From positions 25,550 through 89,549 of the forward strand of contig JAIKWL010000065.1 of assembly GCA_024684815.1 (NCBI GenBank): a DNA stretch of 64,000 bases. The letters are read 5' to 3'. Every line of letters begins with the position of its first letter. Position 1 is the first letter of the stretch. This document shows, piece after piece, positions 52,883-63,100 of this stretch. The notes under the pieces were generated by a model that had not been told where the DNA came from, did no database searches, and worked only from the letters and a program-made list of their open reading frames with translations. Made by a program: the position numbers and the translations under genes. Source of the stretch: Saccharofermentans sp. Lineage in GTDB: Bacteria > Bacillota > Clostridia > Saccharofermentanales > Saccharofermentanaceae.

Positions 52883-52920
52883 AAAAAGCCCTTGCAAGGC
52901 ATCTTATGCCTTACAAGGAC
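52883..52920 (-). terminator. Leader terminator (possible attenuator) of the adhesin gene
   Basis: On the minus strand a 15-bp fully paired stem (two G-U) between GTCCTTGTAAGGCAT and ATGCCTTGCAAGGGC is followed by TTTTTC and immediately by the GGAGGT ribosome binding site. An upstream AGGCATGAC could pair with the 3' arm as antiterminator. Leader length is about 150 bases from the extended -10 at 53027. Confidence 0.6.
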
Positions 52921-53026
52921 TCTGTTCATTTAATCAAGATCGACAGCAATGTGTGATTAACGTCTTGCATAGTTAGCTTTCTGTTGATCGTCATGCCTGT
53001 CAAACCCCAAAATTTTTATCCATGAA

Positions 53027-53035
53027 ATTATAGCA
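53027..53035 (-). promoter_or_regulatory. Extended -10 promoter of the adhesin gene
   Basis: TGCTATAAT on the minus strand, a perfect extended -10. It places transcription start near 53020, well upstream of the coding start at 52871. Confidence 0.6.
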
Positions 53036-53093
53036 CATATATTAAAAATTCATGCGACAGTTTTTGAAATGAACACTCACAATTCTATATTTT

Positions 53094-55340
53094 TCACGTT
53101 TTCAGTGTTTGAATCTTTTGCTTCCGTTTTTCCGGTCTTTTAAAACGGCTTATGAATACCAGCGCTAAAATACTTGCCAAGCTTTCGATCAGCGACAGGA
53201 TCCAGAGAAGAGGCATGTGGAACTGTACGTGTACGGTTCCTTTTGTATTCTGAGGAAGTGTCAGTCGGATACAGTTGTTATTTCCGTTCTCTATCGGTAT
53301 CTCATGCACACCATCAATTTCTGCGCGGTAATATGGATAATTGAATAAAGGAAGATCTATAGATCCGCCATTATCAGTCTCATATGTAAAATCGATGGTA
53401 GTCCCATCCTTTGAATAATCCGAGATCGTAACATTCCCGCCGATGGAATAATCAGGTGAAACGTCAAAATAATCCGTGTCTGCTATCAGATATTCATCGA
53501 GACTGCACCACTTGGAATAAAGTGCACTGGAATCAAAGGAAAACCTTGCATATGTCTTTTGCGTATTTGCCGTAAATGAATAGATGATGCCCGGAAGGAT
53601 AAATACAGCCAAAAGACATATGCGTGCACATTTATGGCTTTTCTTATCTCCTGAAATGCGCGAAAAGATCTCGCAGATCATAGCAGTTGCAATTACTCCT
53701 GTAATTGACAGGAATCTCCAGACGAATTGTATGCTCGCGACAGGCATAGTGAGTAATCTGATCTTTATGATTTGATTCCACGGGAAGAACGGAGTACCCG
53801 CAAAGATAAACAACACTGCAAGAACAAGAAGCAGGTTAAATGAAACCCGGGATTCACGCTTGTTTTCAGTTTTAGCATTATCGTGATCACCCTGAAGGGT
53901 CTTCCTGAAACGGAAGATTGAAGCAATGATCAGTACAAATAACATCTGGATCGTTGCAAATGTTATCAGGTGACCGTCAAAAGGATCCATGATCTGATAT
54001 ATGAAAACAGCCACGTTCGTTATGGAATTATTCATTACAGCAATCCGGCAAGCGGATGAGAAATCAATGAACGGAACAACGAATGACAGATTAGCCAGCA
54101 GGACCCACACTGCCGACACGGTCAAAGAGAGTATCCTTCTCTTGGTAAAGGTCCTTCGGGGACTTCCGATCAGCAGTGCAAAAACCATGACCATAGCCAA
54201 CTCGCATGTAATCAGATGTGTCTGCAATATCCCTGTAAACCCTATCACAAACATGATCCGTGACTTAATGAAATCATCATTCCAGAGAAGATAAACGGCA
54301 TAGAACAGATATGGCAGAAACGCCATCGCACAGAATTCCCCTATCGCCGCCCTTTGATACAGATCGATAAATCTGAAAAGAAGGAATGAATAGAAGATCG
54401 AGGAATAGCATCCGATCTTCCCGCCATACATCCTGCTAAAGCAGAAATAAGCCGAAAAAACCGTGAGAAGATGAATAAGGAAAACAAAGAGCTTATAAGA
54501 ACTCTGCATATCTATTCCGGCAATGTTAAAAACTGCAGGGAAATATAAAAGGACATCCCCATAGAAAACACCGACCGGATATCCGTGTCCGTTATACCAG
54601 TTCTGCTGGAGCTTGACCCAGGGTATTCCTCTCAAGATACCATCTCTGATCCCGTATATCCTGTTCATATGGAAGAATAAGTCATCACCAAAGGTCATAT
54701 ACCCTGTCGGCCATATCATAAACAAGGACATTACGAGAGAAGCGATCAGCAAAACAATGTATATCTTTCTTTTTTCCGGGTATCTGATCATAAAGAAAAC
54801 AAACAGATCCGCCAGAAAACAGAATAAAGCCCACGTTGCTATCCGCGCAGCAATTACGGCACCGGCAGGAACAGGATCAACTGCTCTTTCTATAATAAGA
54901 CTCTCAACAGTGAAACCTTCATTATCCTCAGCACTGACAGCAACTTTAATATCAGGAACATCATGAGCCAAAGAGAAACCTATTTCCGCATGATCGGTCT
55001 TCGGGTCCGGATTAGTACTCCAGCTATCCAACCTGACATGTTCAGCCTCAAGCAGATCCGACAAGATACTGATCGAGTTATCCCTGGAAGAACAGGAATA
55101 CTTCGCAACTAAAAGGTAATCACCTTTTTCAAGAAAAAACTCTTTTGTGTATTCCGTAGTTCCTTCTGGTTCGCTCTCACTGACCAGATAAAAAAGAGGT
55201 GATTCTCCCTCCCCGCGAAGTTCCATAGAAAACGGTTCATTATTCTGATTCCGGGGGATCAGAACCAATCCGATAACCGACAGGATCTGAACTGCCAGAA
55301 TGATCCATAGTATACGACTGCCGTGACCAGAACTTTTCAA
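53094..55340 (-). CDS. YfhO/PTPS-related membrane protein (GT-C-like)
   Basis: 748 residues with about twelve membrane helices after an N-terminal single helix and a beta-rich outer domain (about 30-160). The recognisable segment is MTFGDDLFFHMNRIYGIRDG, then GHGYPVGVFYGDVLLYFPA and YQRAAIGEFCAMAFLPYLFY, the signature of the 6-pyruvoyl-tetrahydropterin-synthase-related membrane proteins. A second outer domain near the C-terminus is followed by a last helix and a basic tail. Members are thought to act in surface glycan or lipid decoration; direct function is unknown. Confidence 0.72.
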   Translation of the reverse strand: MKSSGHGSRILWIILAVQILSVIGLVLIPRNQNNEPFSMELRGEGESPLFYLVSESEPEGTTEYTKEFFLEKGDYLLVAKYSCSSRDNSISILSDLLEAEHVRLDSWSTNPDPKTDHAEIGFSLAHDVPDIKVAVSAEDNEGFTVESLIIERAVDPVPAGAVIAARIATWALFCFLADLFVFFMIRYPEKRKIYIVLLIASLVMSLFMIWPTGYMTFGDDLFFHMNRIYGIRDGILRGIPWVKLQQNWYNGHGYPVGVFYGDVLLYFPAVFNIAGIDMQSSYKLFVFLIHLLTVFSAYFCFSRMYGGKIGCYSSIFYSFLLFRFIDLYQRAAIGEFCAMAFLPYLFYAVYLLWNDDFIKSRIMFVIGFTGILQTHLITCELAMVMVFALLIGSPRRTFTKRRILSLTVSAVWVLLANLSFVVPFIDFSSACRIAVMNNSITNVAVFIYQIMDPFDGHLITFATIQMLFVLIIASIFRFRKTLQGDHDNAKTENKRESRVSFNLLLVLAVLFIFAGTPFFPWNQIIKIRLLTMPVASIQFVWRFLSITGVIATAMICEIFSRISGDKKSHKCARICLLAVFILPGIIYSFTANTQKTYARFSFDSSALYSKWCSLDEYLIADTDYFDVSPDYSIGGNVTISDYSKDGTTIDFTYETDNGGSIDLPLFNYPYYRAEIDGVHEIPIENGNNNCIRLTLPQNTKGTVHVQFHMPLLWILSLIESLASILALVFISRFKRPEKRKQKIQTLKT

Positions 55341-55442
55341 CCAAACACCTTCAATATTTTGATCTTTTGATTATACATCATGCTTCAAAAATACGGAGAA
55401 TGTCAGGATTTATATCAGATCTTTTTCAGGTTAGGATTTCAA

Positions 55443-55931
55443 TTATCCGGTTGGCTCAACGACCTCCCAATTAAGGCTCATATCAGCCATAACGTTAAAC
55501 TCAGCATAGTAGTTATTTTTCCCGTCGCCTATCCCGCAGCAAGCAATACGGTAGTGTCCCGGATATAATTCTCCCCCATAGGGATATAGACTGTATGTCA
55601 AAGCATAACTCTGCCCGGGCTGTAATTCATGACCGAGATCGTGCACCATATTCTCATTTACCATTGGCACATAATACCAAATACCGTCTATTAACACCTG
55701 GATTGAATAATACTCCCCGTAACAGAAGACATCGTCAGTGAGATTAGTTATCTTTACGGTAATATCCTTACCCTTGTTATAGTCGACAGCGAAAACCAGG
55801 ATACTGTCCATACCTGCGTTCTCATTTACAGGAACAAGGTCTTTTTTCTTATAACCATTTGCTTTGCCGCATGAACAAAGCATAAAGCATACGATAAGAC
55901 TAATAGAAATAACAGATAATAATCGTCTCAT
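55443..55931 (-). CDS. Small lipoprotein with Ig-like domain
   Basis: 162 residues with a lipobox (FMLCSC, Cys at about 21). The body (VKITNLTDDVFCYGEYYSIQ, then LQPGQSYALTYSLYPYGGEL and YPGHYRIACCG) matches bacterial Ig-like domains of the kind found in many Firmicutes lipoproteins (Big_14-like). Ligand or role unknown. It stands alone, 100 bases upstream of the YfhO-like gene on the same strand. Confidence 0.7.
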   Translation of the reverse strand: MRRLLSVISISLIVCFMLCSCGKANGYKKKDLVPVNENAGMDSILVFAVDYNKGKDITVKITNLTDDVFCYGEYYSIQVLIDGIWYYVPMVNENMVHDLGHELQPGQSYALTYSLYPYGGELYPGHYRIACCGIGDGKNNYYAEFNVMADMSLNWEVVEPTG

Positions 55932-56050
55932 ATATCCGGCTCCTTTCCGCAGTTTCTTTCAAACAGTAATCAGATATTACTATCTACACTATATACAGAT
56001 ACAAACGGTTTTATGTTGCATTTAGTCCCTTTTCATGAAGAATGATACGG

Positions 56051-56383
56051 TTAGAAATCACTGCTCTCGGCATACCTGATATCTGAGGCACAGAGTTTCA
56101 CTGATCCGTCGATAAGATAATCATCTTCAATCATTTGAACAAAATATCTTATCGTATCTTCCAGGGCTTCTTCGATTGTAGTACCGTATCCAACCGAGCT
56201 TTCAGGAGATCCGTCTTTACGAACGATCATCACATCAGTCCTTCCCCGGAACCTGCCATCGGATTCTTCGTAGATCCTAACCTTCATCTTGCAGTATGGC
56301 AGAACAGCAGGCATCGCTACCTCGAATTCATCAGCGAGTCTTCTTATTTTCCCGTCGTATTTAAGTCTGATATCTTTCCACAT
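56051..56383 (-). CDS. Hypothetical protein (110 aa)
   Basis: No signal or membrane helix. Basic start (MWKDIRLKYDGKIRRLADEF), a central beta-rich part (KMKVRIYEESDGRFRGRTDV) and a C-terminal helix (TTIEEALEDTIRYFVQMIED). The beta-beta-beta-helix outline recalls HicB-like folds, but there is no adjacent HicA gene, so I do not assign it. Confidence 0.5.
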   Translation of the reverse strand: MWKDIRLKYDGKIRRLADEFEVAMPAVLPYCKMKVRIYEESDGRFRGRTDVMIVRKDGSPESSVGYGTTIEEALEDTIRYFVQMIEDDYLIDGSVKLCASDIRYAESSDF

Positions 56384-56449
56384 ATGTTCACCTGTTAATA
56401 ATTGTTTTCCAATTGTATAAAATAAAAATGCTGTTATCTGATTATAATC

Positions 56450-57478
56450 CTACTGAGGGCTGAACGGCTCTTTGACCCAGTCACTGCCATTCCATCCGTA
56501 AGCGCTGTTACAAGGTGCTTCGAGATATGCCAGAATGTCAGGCCTTAAGTTACAGATAGTGTTCAAACTTACTATCTCTGTATTATCCGGATTATTTACA
56601 TACTCATCCGGTTCGTCACCTTTGAAGAATCTCCAGCCGCTGTCCGGGTGATCCGGATTGCCCTTTTCGCGGTACATATATCCGATACCGTTCTCATAGG
56701 CGGCTTTGGTAATAAAGCATGCCATATTGGAAGGATAGATCTGAGCCCATTCACGTGCCTCCGATCTATACCAGGAATAATAATTCCATGGAGCATCTTC
56801 GGCAAAGAGATTGGAAACCACTTTTTTTTGAATCTCCAGGAATTGATCAATTCCCTGAAGGCCGTTCTCTGAACCCATGAAATATATGCCTCCGCACAGA
56901 TAAGACAAAGAATATTCCTTAAAAGAATTATAGAAAGCCTGTGCTTTGCATACGAAACGGTCGACTATCTCATTAAAATCCTGATCGCTGATGATTCCCG
57001 CTGCAGCTGAGATTCTGCACAGATTAATGTATTCACTGATATCCCAGGCATAGAAACCGTGTTCCTGAATCAAAGGATAGAATGCTTCTGCTTCTTTCAT
57101 GCATGTATCAAAAGCTTTTCTTGCCTTCGGATTAAGTTCTTTCACATCGAAAAGCGGAGCTTTCTTCCAGAATGTCATGAACTGTTCGTAATGAACACTT
57201 GCCATGAACTGGTATCTCTGGCTGTTTATCAGATCCTCCTTTGTCTTGATGCGGAACATCCGGTCAAGAAAAGCTTTGGTCTCATCAGCTTCTTCATCAG
57301 TGCAATGGTAATCCTCATCCTCATTCATATAGACAGGAATGCCCGGAACTTTGCGCGCAGCAGAAGGAGCAGAAAGAAGTCTCGTAAATTGCTCTCTAGT
57401 AGGCTTTACTGCGCCCTTGCGTTCCTCAGGAATCGAATCAATAAACTCTTTAATGCTTTTTGCCTGGATATCCCACAT
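56450..57478 (-). CDS. DUF1266 - Imm33 (DUF2185) protein
   Basis: 342 residues. The middle (about 85-235) resembles DUF1266 (FYAWDISEYINLCRISAAAGII, FNEIVDRFVCKAQAFYNSF). The end (about 250-330) matches the DUF2185/Imm33 immunity-protein family: WAQIYPSNMACFITKAAYEN, SGWRFFKGDEPDEYVNNPD, SLNTICNLRPDILAYLEAP. Both are components of toxin immunity or polyimmunity loci. No toxin gene is visible in this window. Confidence 0.75.
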   Translation of the reverse strand: MWDIQAKSIKEFIDSIPEERKGAVKPTREQFTRLLSAPSAARKVPGIPVYMNEDEDYHCTDEEADETKAFLDRMFRIKTKEDLINSQRYQFMASVHYEQFMTFWKKAPLFDVKELNPKARKAFDTCMKEAEAFYPLIQEHGFYAWDISEYINLCRISAAAGIISDQDFNEIVDRFVCKAQAFYNSFKEYSLSYLCGGIYFMGSENGLQGIDQFLEIQKKVVSNLFAEDAPWNYYSWYRSEAREWAQIYPSNMACFITKAAYENGIGYMYREKGNPDHPDSGWRFFKGDEPDEYVNNPDNTEIVSLNTICNLRPDILAYLEAPCNSAYGWNGSDWVKEPFSPQ

Positions 57479-57518
57479 AATCCATGCCTCCCTGCAATTC
57501 TTTACAGATCCTTATCAT

Positions 57519-57980
57519 CTATACTGATATGACTTCAGTTTTTACGATCTCAAAACCTTCTTTCAAATACATTTGAACAGCATTCTGATTCCATTCAGCT
57601 ACATGTATTATCATTGTATCGTATCCGCTCGACACTATGTGATCCATTGCCCATATCAGGATCTGTTTGCCATATCCTTTGTTCCGGAAACTATCACTGA
57701 CAAATAAGTCATCGATCTCATTCCCGTAGCAGGCAACAGAACCTATAAGATCTTTTCCTTCGGTAAGGATATAAATATCAGAGGATTTCTCCAGGATCTT
57801 ACTAAAGTCGTCATACCAATCATATGGTTTTATGTCCAGTGCCTCTCTCATAGGACGGAAAGCAGCATTATACATTAACCTATATTGTTCCAGATACTGT
57901 TTGTCAAACGGAATACAACAGACTTCAACAGCGGGGATATCTTTTATGTCGCGTCTCATCTCGTATACACAAAAACTCAT
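57519..57980 (-). CDS. GNAT-family N-acetyltransferase
   Basis: 153 residues with the GNAT core: YILTEGKDLIGSVACYGNEI, LFVSDSFRNKGYGKQILIWA (acetyl-CoA loop RNKGYG), and AEWNQNAVQMYLKEGFEIV. Substrate unknown. It lies 40 bases before the DUF1266-Imm33 gene on the same strand. Confidence 0.85.
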   Translation of the reverse strand: MSFCVYEMRRDIKDIPAVEVCCIPFDKQYLEQYRLMYNAAFRPMREALDIKPYDWYDDFSKILEKSSDIYILTEGKDLIGSVACYGNEIDDLFVSDSFRNKGYGKQILIWAMDHIVSSGYDTMIIHVAEWNQNAVQMYLKEGFEIVKTEVISV

Positions 57981-58221
57981 ATTGTTTATCCCTATCCTTA
58001 AGTTCTATTAAAACCAAGCTGACTTATTTTGTCTCTTTTCTTTTACCGTATTTGATAACCATATAATTAATTATACATTTTGCGAATCGATTCTATAGCA
58101 TCAGAGATTTTTCTTCTAATATAAGTGTCTATGCTTGTGACGGTCCCCTGCAATTCTCTTATTTGCCATTGTATAATGCTGCTATAAATACATATCGCAT
58201 ATACAAGTCAGAACCGTTATT

Positions 58222-58767
58222 ATGAAAAAAACATCAACAATAATTATATTGATCCTGGGCGCAATCAGCATATTTTTATCAAATATGTTAACTGCCATAT
58301 ATGATTCCAGGTGGGTATCAGGCGAAGTGATAGACATTCCGAAAGGTATGCAGTTGACAATCAGTAACGATATTTCATTATCTTCAGGCGGTTCAGATGT
58401 GCATATCGAAAAAGATACGATAATTTTTCCTTATTATATAGCACCGTCAGGTACTGTGAATTTTCACTATAATAATGACGGTACCGAAATGGATCTCATT
58501 GTCACGTGGAAAGATGTCAAAGAAGAGGCACTGCTGAATGAACTGAAAGAAGAATCAAATCGGAGAATCAGCGAAGCACAAAAACCAATAATAAAACGTG
58601 GTGCTGTAGCTGGTGCTGTTCAGGCAGCAATATGGCTAGTCATAGGAGCATTGTTAGCATTTATGCTATCAAAGAAAGATAAGTATTTTATTTGCAATAT
58701 TATCCTTATATTAGTCCCGATAATTATCATTCTGGTTGAAGTATTGATCAGGCCAGTCATTCATTAA
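58222..58767 (+). CDS. Membrane protein of unknown function (181 aa)
   Basis: An N-terminal helix (about residues 5-28), a beta-rich extracytoplasmic domain (about 30-100), a charged helix (NELKEESNRRISEAQKPII) and two C-terminal membrane helices. No recognised family. The ribosome binding site is poor (no AGGAG within 12 bases), so expression may be low or the gene may start later. Confidence 0.55.
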   Translation: MKKTSTIIILILGAISIFLSNMLTAIYDSRWVSGEVIDIPKGMQLTISNDISLSSGGSDVHIEKDTIIFPYYIAPSGTVNFHYNNDGTEMDLIVTWKDVKEEALLNELKEESNRRISEAQKPIIKRGAVAGAVQAAIWLVIGALLAFMLSKKDKYFICNIILILVPIIIILVEVLIRPVIH

Positions 58768-59066
58768 TGCAATTCTGTTATCAGCATAAATATTGTTTTA
58801 CTCATTCGGATTGTAAATCTATCCTGAATGATTCCTATGAGAACTAAAGAACGTTCGAAGATGTCAGAAATAGACTTTTTAAAGTCTCGCAAGTGATTAT
58901 CAACCACCTGCATCTATAAAAAGGCGAAACCATTATCAAAAATAAGGTTGCAGTTCTTCTCAGACGATATTATCCATTTCTGCCACACAATTCCTTAATT
59001 ATTACCAATCTTTCAATTGAATTCTATGACAGAATAACCGGGGTTTTATGAAAGGAGTAAAAGACT
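58768..59066. other. Intergenic stretch without recognisable gene
   Basis: No open frame with a ribosome binding site on either strand. A small hairpin around GACTTTTTAAAGTC (58881-58894) is the only symmetrical feature. AAAGGAG near 59051 belongs to the next small gene. Confidence 0.5.
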
Positions 59067-59237
59067 GTGATTAATAGAAAAAGTTTACCATTTGTGACAG
59101 CTATTGCTGTTATCGGCAACTTGGTATTCACAGTCTGCACGAATTCAGGTAATATTAGCGGATCTTTTGAATCGTCTGATGTGGAACCAACAACAATGGC
59201 TCCGCAAAAAAGACACATAGGATTTATTGGAGGATAA
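59067..59237 (+). CDS. Small secreted peptide with GTG start (56 aa)
   Basis: GTG 59067 follows AAAGGAG at 9 bases. The product has a basic start (INRKS), a hydrophobic core (LPFVTAIAVIGNLVFTVC) and a polar tail ending RHIGFIGG. The Cys after the core might be lipidated, though the lipobox (FTVC) is poor. The GGAGGAT at its end is the ribosome binding site of the next gene, so the two are coupled. Confidence 0.5.
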   Translation: MINRKSLPFVTAIAVIGNLVFTVCTNSGNISGSFESSDVEPTTMAPQKRHIGFIGG

Positions 59238-59241
59238 CAGA

Positions 59242-59877
59242 ATGAAAATACTGAGAATCATTATATCTTCAGGGCTGGCACTTGCGATGGCAGCATCTGT
59301 TGCCGCATGCGATAGTAACGGTAGCACTTTGCATTCGGATACTACTGAACCCGTGGTTACGGAATCTGAGACAAAGCCTATAGAGACCGAGGCCACGACT
59401 GAGCTGTCAGATTCTTCGGATAAAGCTCCAGAGCATGTTTTCGAGCAGGTCATGACTGATATCAAGACAGCACTGCAGCAGGATAAGGATTCAGCCAAAG
59501 AGGTTATTGAAAGCAAGCTTGGCGCAAAACTCAGCTTCGAGGAAGCAGATGGAAATGAGTATTATTATTCCACCGATATTACCATCGAAGGCGTTCAGTT
59601 TACGCAACTGGAAATAAAGATCAACAAGAGTGACGAAAAAGTCTTTGAAGTTAATCTCGTTAATGACACAAGCAACACGACTGACTGCAAGAGTTATGTG
59701 GAAAAGTATAAAAACAAGCTCACTTCCGTTTACGGCAATGATCTTACATCTTCGGATTCTTCTGAGTACGAAGGCTTCAGGGTAAGTGTTAGCGAAGGTG
59801 CCAACTGCATTATAGGAGGTTCTTATTCCGCAAATTACAATAAATTCTATCTGATTTTCAGCACAGAATCTGTTTAA
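59242..59877 (+). CDS. Lipoprotein of unknown function (211 aa)
   Basis: ATG 59242 is chosen (GGAGGAT 6 bases upstream); the in-frame TTG 59227 is unlikely. Lipoprotein signal MKILRIIISSGLALAMAASV with lipobox AAC at about residue 23, a Thr/Glu-rich spacer and a 140-residue domain (TDIKTALQQDKDSAKEVIESK, ITIEGVQFTQLEIKIN). Not recognised. A good terminator follows. Confidence 0.65.
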   Translation: MKILRIIISSGLALAMAASVAACDSNGSTLHSDTTEPVVTESETKPIETEATTELSDSSDKAPEHVFEQVMTDIKTALQQDKDSAKEVIESKLGAKLSFEEADGNEYYYSTDITIEGVQFTQLEIKINKSDEKVFEVNLVNDTSNTTDCKSYVEKYKNKLTSVYGNDLTSSDSSEYEGFRVSVSEGANCIIGGSYSANYNKFYLIFSTESV

Positions 59878-59988
59878 GGAACTGACGAAACGCAATCAAA
59901 TCAATGCTTATGAGCCTAACACATTGTATTACAAAGTAAATTACCAAAAACATACCAAGCGAATAATTAATTGGAGAGGACCTAAGAA

Positions 59989-60020
59989 AACGACTGCACT
60001 TCAATGTGCAGTCGTTCTAT
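59989..60020 (+). terminator. Terminator after the lipoprotein gene
   Basis: AACGACTGCAC (59989-59999) pairs perfectly with GTGCAGTCGTT (60006-60016), followed by CTATT. Confidence 0.65.
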
Positions 60021-60140
60021 TAACTAGTCAATCCAACCTATATCTTAGACATGTACTCAGGATATATCTGAGAAAATATTATAGCCGTCAAACCTCTTGC
60101 TTTTACCATTAAGAAACCTTCACTGAAACGAGATCTCCAA

Positions 60141-63100
60141 TCAAATAAATATATAAAAACCTACAACTGTGCTTTTATATGTGTGGCTCTTATTAAGAGT
60201 TCCGTCTGGATTTTTCTTATAAATCCAACCATAATAGTCATGGTTTTGTTTATTTTTGTCATCCAATCCGTCGAGCAACCCATATTCTTCAAACGACCCC
60301 ATAGAATAACGCGACATATATCTACCGTCCCACCCTACTATTTCAGAGATTTCAGGATGAAGATAATAAAATCCGAGAGCGATATTATACCCATATTTAA
60401 ATGGATCATCAGGAAATACAGAATGAGCTACATCGGCACTAAAACAAATGTTCAAGACTAATCGATTCATCTTTTTGGTAGCCAATTCGTCAATAGTATA
60501 TTTTCCTCGTTCATTTATCGGAACACTAACAGCATTCTCTCCATCTAACAATATACACCCGTGATACCCGTGAAAAAGCAAATATACAGTGTCGATTTCA
60601 AACTCCTGTTTACCTTCAGCATTTAAACCCATCATTTTCCAATTGCTAAGTAATTCATCTGCATTCATGCATTTCTTTGTAAATGCCATTCTTGAACGAC
60701 GTTCCCAGAATTTAGCATTTTCTTCAAAATCTTTTTCGCTTCCATCATAAAGAATATAGTTAACTTTTAGCATTTTCTTAAGCGAGTGAACATCATGTAA
60801 ATCGCTATAGTTATCACGGTCTTTATCAGCTGATGTTACATCAGAATTATAGGATCTAGCAGTGAATTTTTTTAATGTTTCTGCATTTTTCTTGTCAACA
60901 TTTACTCCAATATTTTTTGCGATCTTGAAATAATCATCGAATGATGCAGATTTATAAGCGCCGGTTGTGTTATCAAACGATCCAAGATCGAAATGTGACA
61001 GTTCTTGATAATCCAAAAGCCCATCGGAATCTTTATCAGAATCAGAATAACAATTCAGTTCTATGTCATCGTCTCCAAAAGTCAGTGCGGACACAGTTTT
61101 TCCAATAGAACTACATTCACATATAACTTTAGCATCGGTATAAGTTTCCGGATCACGCCAATTCCATCCCCATATACCAAATGTAACCGGCCATCCCTCG
61201 TACTGTTTCATTTCATAAGCATCATAAATGCCGAATCCCCAATAAGTATATGTACATTCTTCTCCAGTTATCCAATTCACAGACGGATTTTTGATTGCTT
61301 GAAATGTTACATTGCCTCCGATCCAACCGGACCATGTAATGCCTGCAACAAAATTGTTTTCTTCATCTGAAGTAATAACAGCCGGGTATCCGCCATATAT
61401 ATCACAAACAGCAACGGCCTCGTCATGCGTTATCGGTGTATCTGATTCTATGACTATGTAAGAATGGCCATTGTATTCGCCTGTTGCAACAACAGTGTAT
61501 TGTGAATCTGAATCCGTCTCGATAACTGCAGTTGCACCTTTTACAGACTTCCTTGAGTTGCTTTGATTTGCAGTTTCCTCAACCTTAACTCCCAGAAGGT
61601 CATACATTTGGTATGTATCTACCAAACAGTATGTGCCGGTCATGGGATTCGTTGCAGAAACAGTACCGGTAACATAGTCATATTCAGTCTCAATCGGGAT
61701 AAGAAGGTTGTATCCTTCCCAATAATAGAACACACTATACTTGTCTATATCAGTTTCGTATCCGTTCTTCATCGTGAAATTGACTGTAACGGAATCAATT
61801 TTCATGTTATCGTCATAGACTATCTCAGGAGTTTTTCCAAGAATAGTAGTGTTATCTTCAATAGCATACTTATAACCTGTTTCTTCTACACTGATATATT
61901 TATCGACACGACCTGCAGCTGTTATATCAAATGAGAAACTGAACGGCTGATCGTCAGTATTGAACTCAGTTATTTGCTCAGAAACAGAACTAAAAGAATA
62001 ATCCTTTGTATTCTCGTTATCCTTTTCAACATATGAAGTGTCCGTCGCCGGATCCAAACCTAATTTGAGTTCGTCTCCGTCTAAAATATAATCCCCATCA
62101 GAATCATCATTATTGGGATCAGTACCATAGGAAAAGAGTTCATCGTAATCGTTAATTCCGTCAAAATCGCTGTCAGCTATATACGGGCAGGTTCCGTAGG
62201 ATTCTTCATTACGGTTAATTATGCCGTCATCGTCGTAATCTTCGTCTCCATCCAACACTCCGTTAAGATTCGAATCAGCGTTTGTCGGGGAATACATCAT
62301 TCGTATTTCATTACCGTCAGACACACCATCGTAGTCTGAATCCGGGTTATTAGGATCTGTACCAAACAATTCTTCGTCACTGGTATAGAGCCCGTCACCA
62401 TCAACATCCTTCTCGAGGCTTATGTCATAAAATGTCGGAGTAGGTTCCGGTGTATCTGTAGGAGTTACTGTTACCGTTGGTTCAATTGTTGTGGTTGGCA
62501 TAGCTGTTGCTGTTACAGTTGGTTTAGCCGTTACTGTAGGTTCAGGAGTTACAGTAACTACTGTTGTTGTAGTAGGAACCGGTGTATCAGTTACTTCAGG
62601 AGTAGCTGTAGGTATATAACCGTTATAGTTAATCTCTTCTACATCCGGAACACCATTACCGTTTACATCGTCATTTAAGTCTAATGCAAGAGCGCTTGAA
62701 CTTACTGTCAGATTACTTATCTCAAAAGGAACAGAAGAATCATGTGCACCACACTGAATGCCAAACTGATAATTACTATATGCGGGTATTACACAGTAAT
62801 TACTTCCGCTTATTGAATATGTCCCATCACCGTTGTCTGCAAATGAAACATTGTAAGCAGCCGTTATCGATCTGTTTGCAGAAAATGTTATTGTCCAATC
62901 TCCGATTGAACTACCTGTTTTATTAGTAAGGATAAGGGCTCCTGAAGATCCTGATGCCCAATCTGAATACTCAACATAATCTACGGATAAAGAACCTTCC
63001 GGAAGAACGACTTTTGCATTATTAAGCAGATAAAAAGAGGGCATATACTCTATATCTGATCCGTCGTTGCTTGAAGCCGTAAAGCCTATTGTTACTGATG

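Noticed and set aside
52872-53020. c-di-GMP-I (GEMM) riboswitch in the adhesin leader
   Set aside because: The conserved GCAAA and GACGCAAAGCC-type blocks are not found; only the terminator hairpin is supported.
56051-56383. HicB antitoxin
   Set aside because: Fold outline is similar, but no HicA partner and no DNA-binding tail are present.
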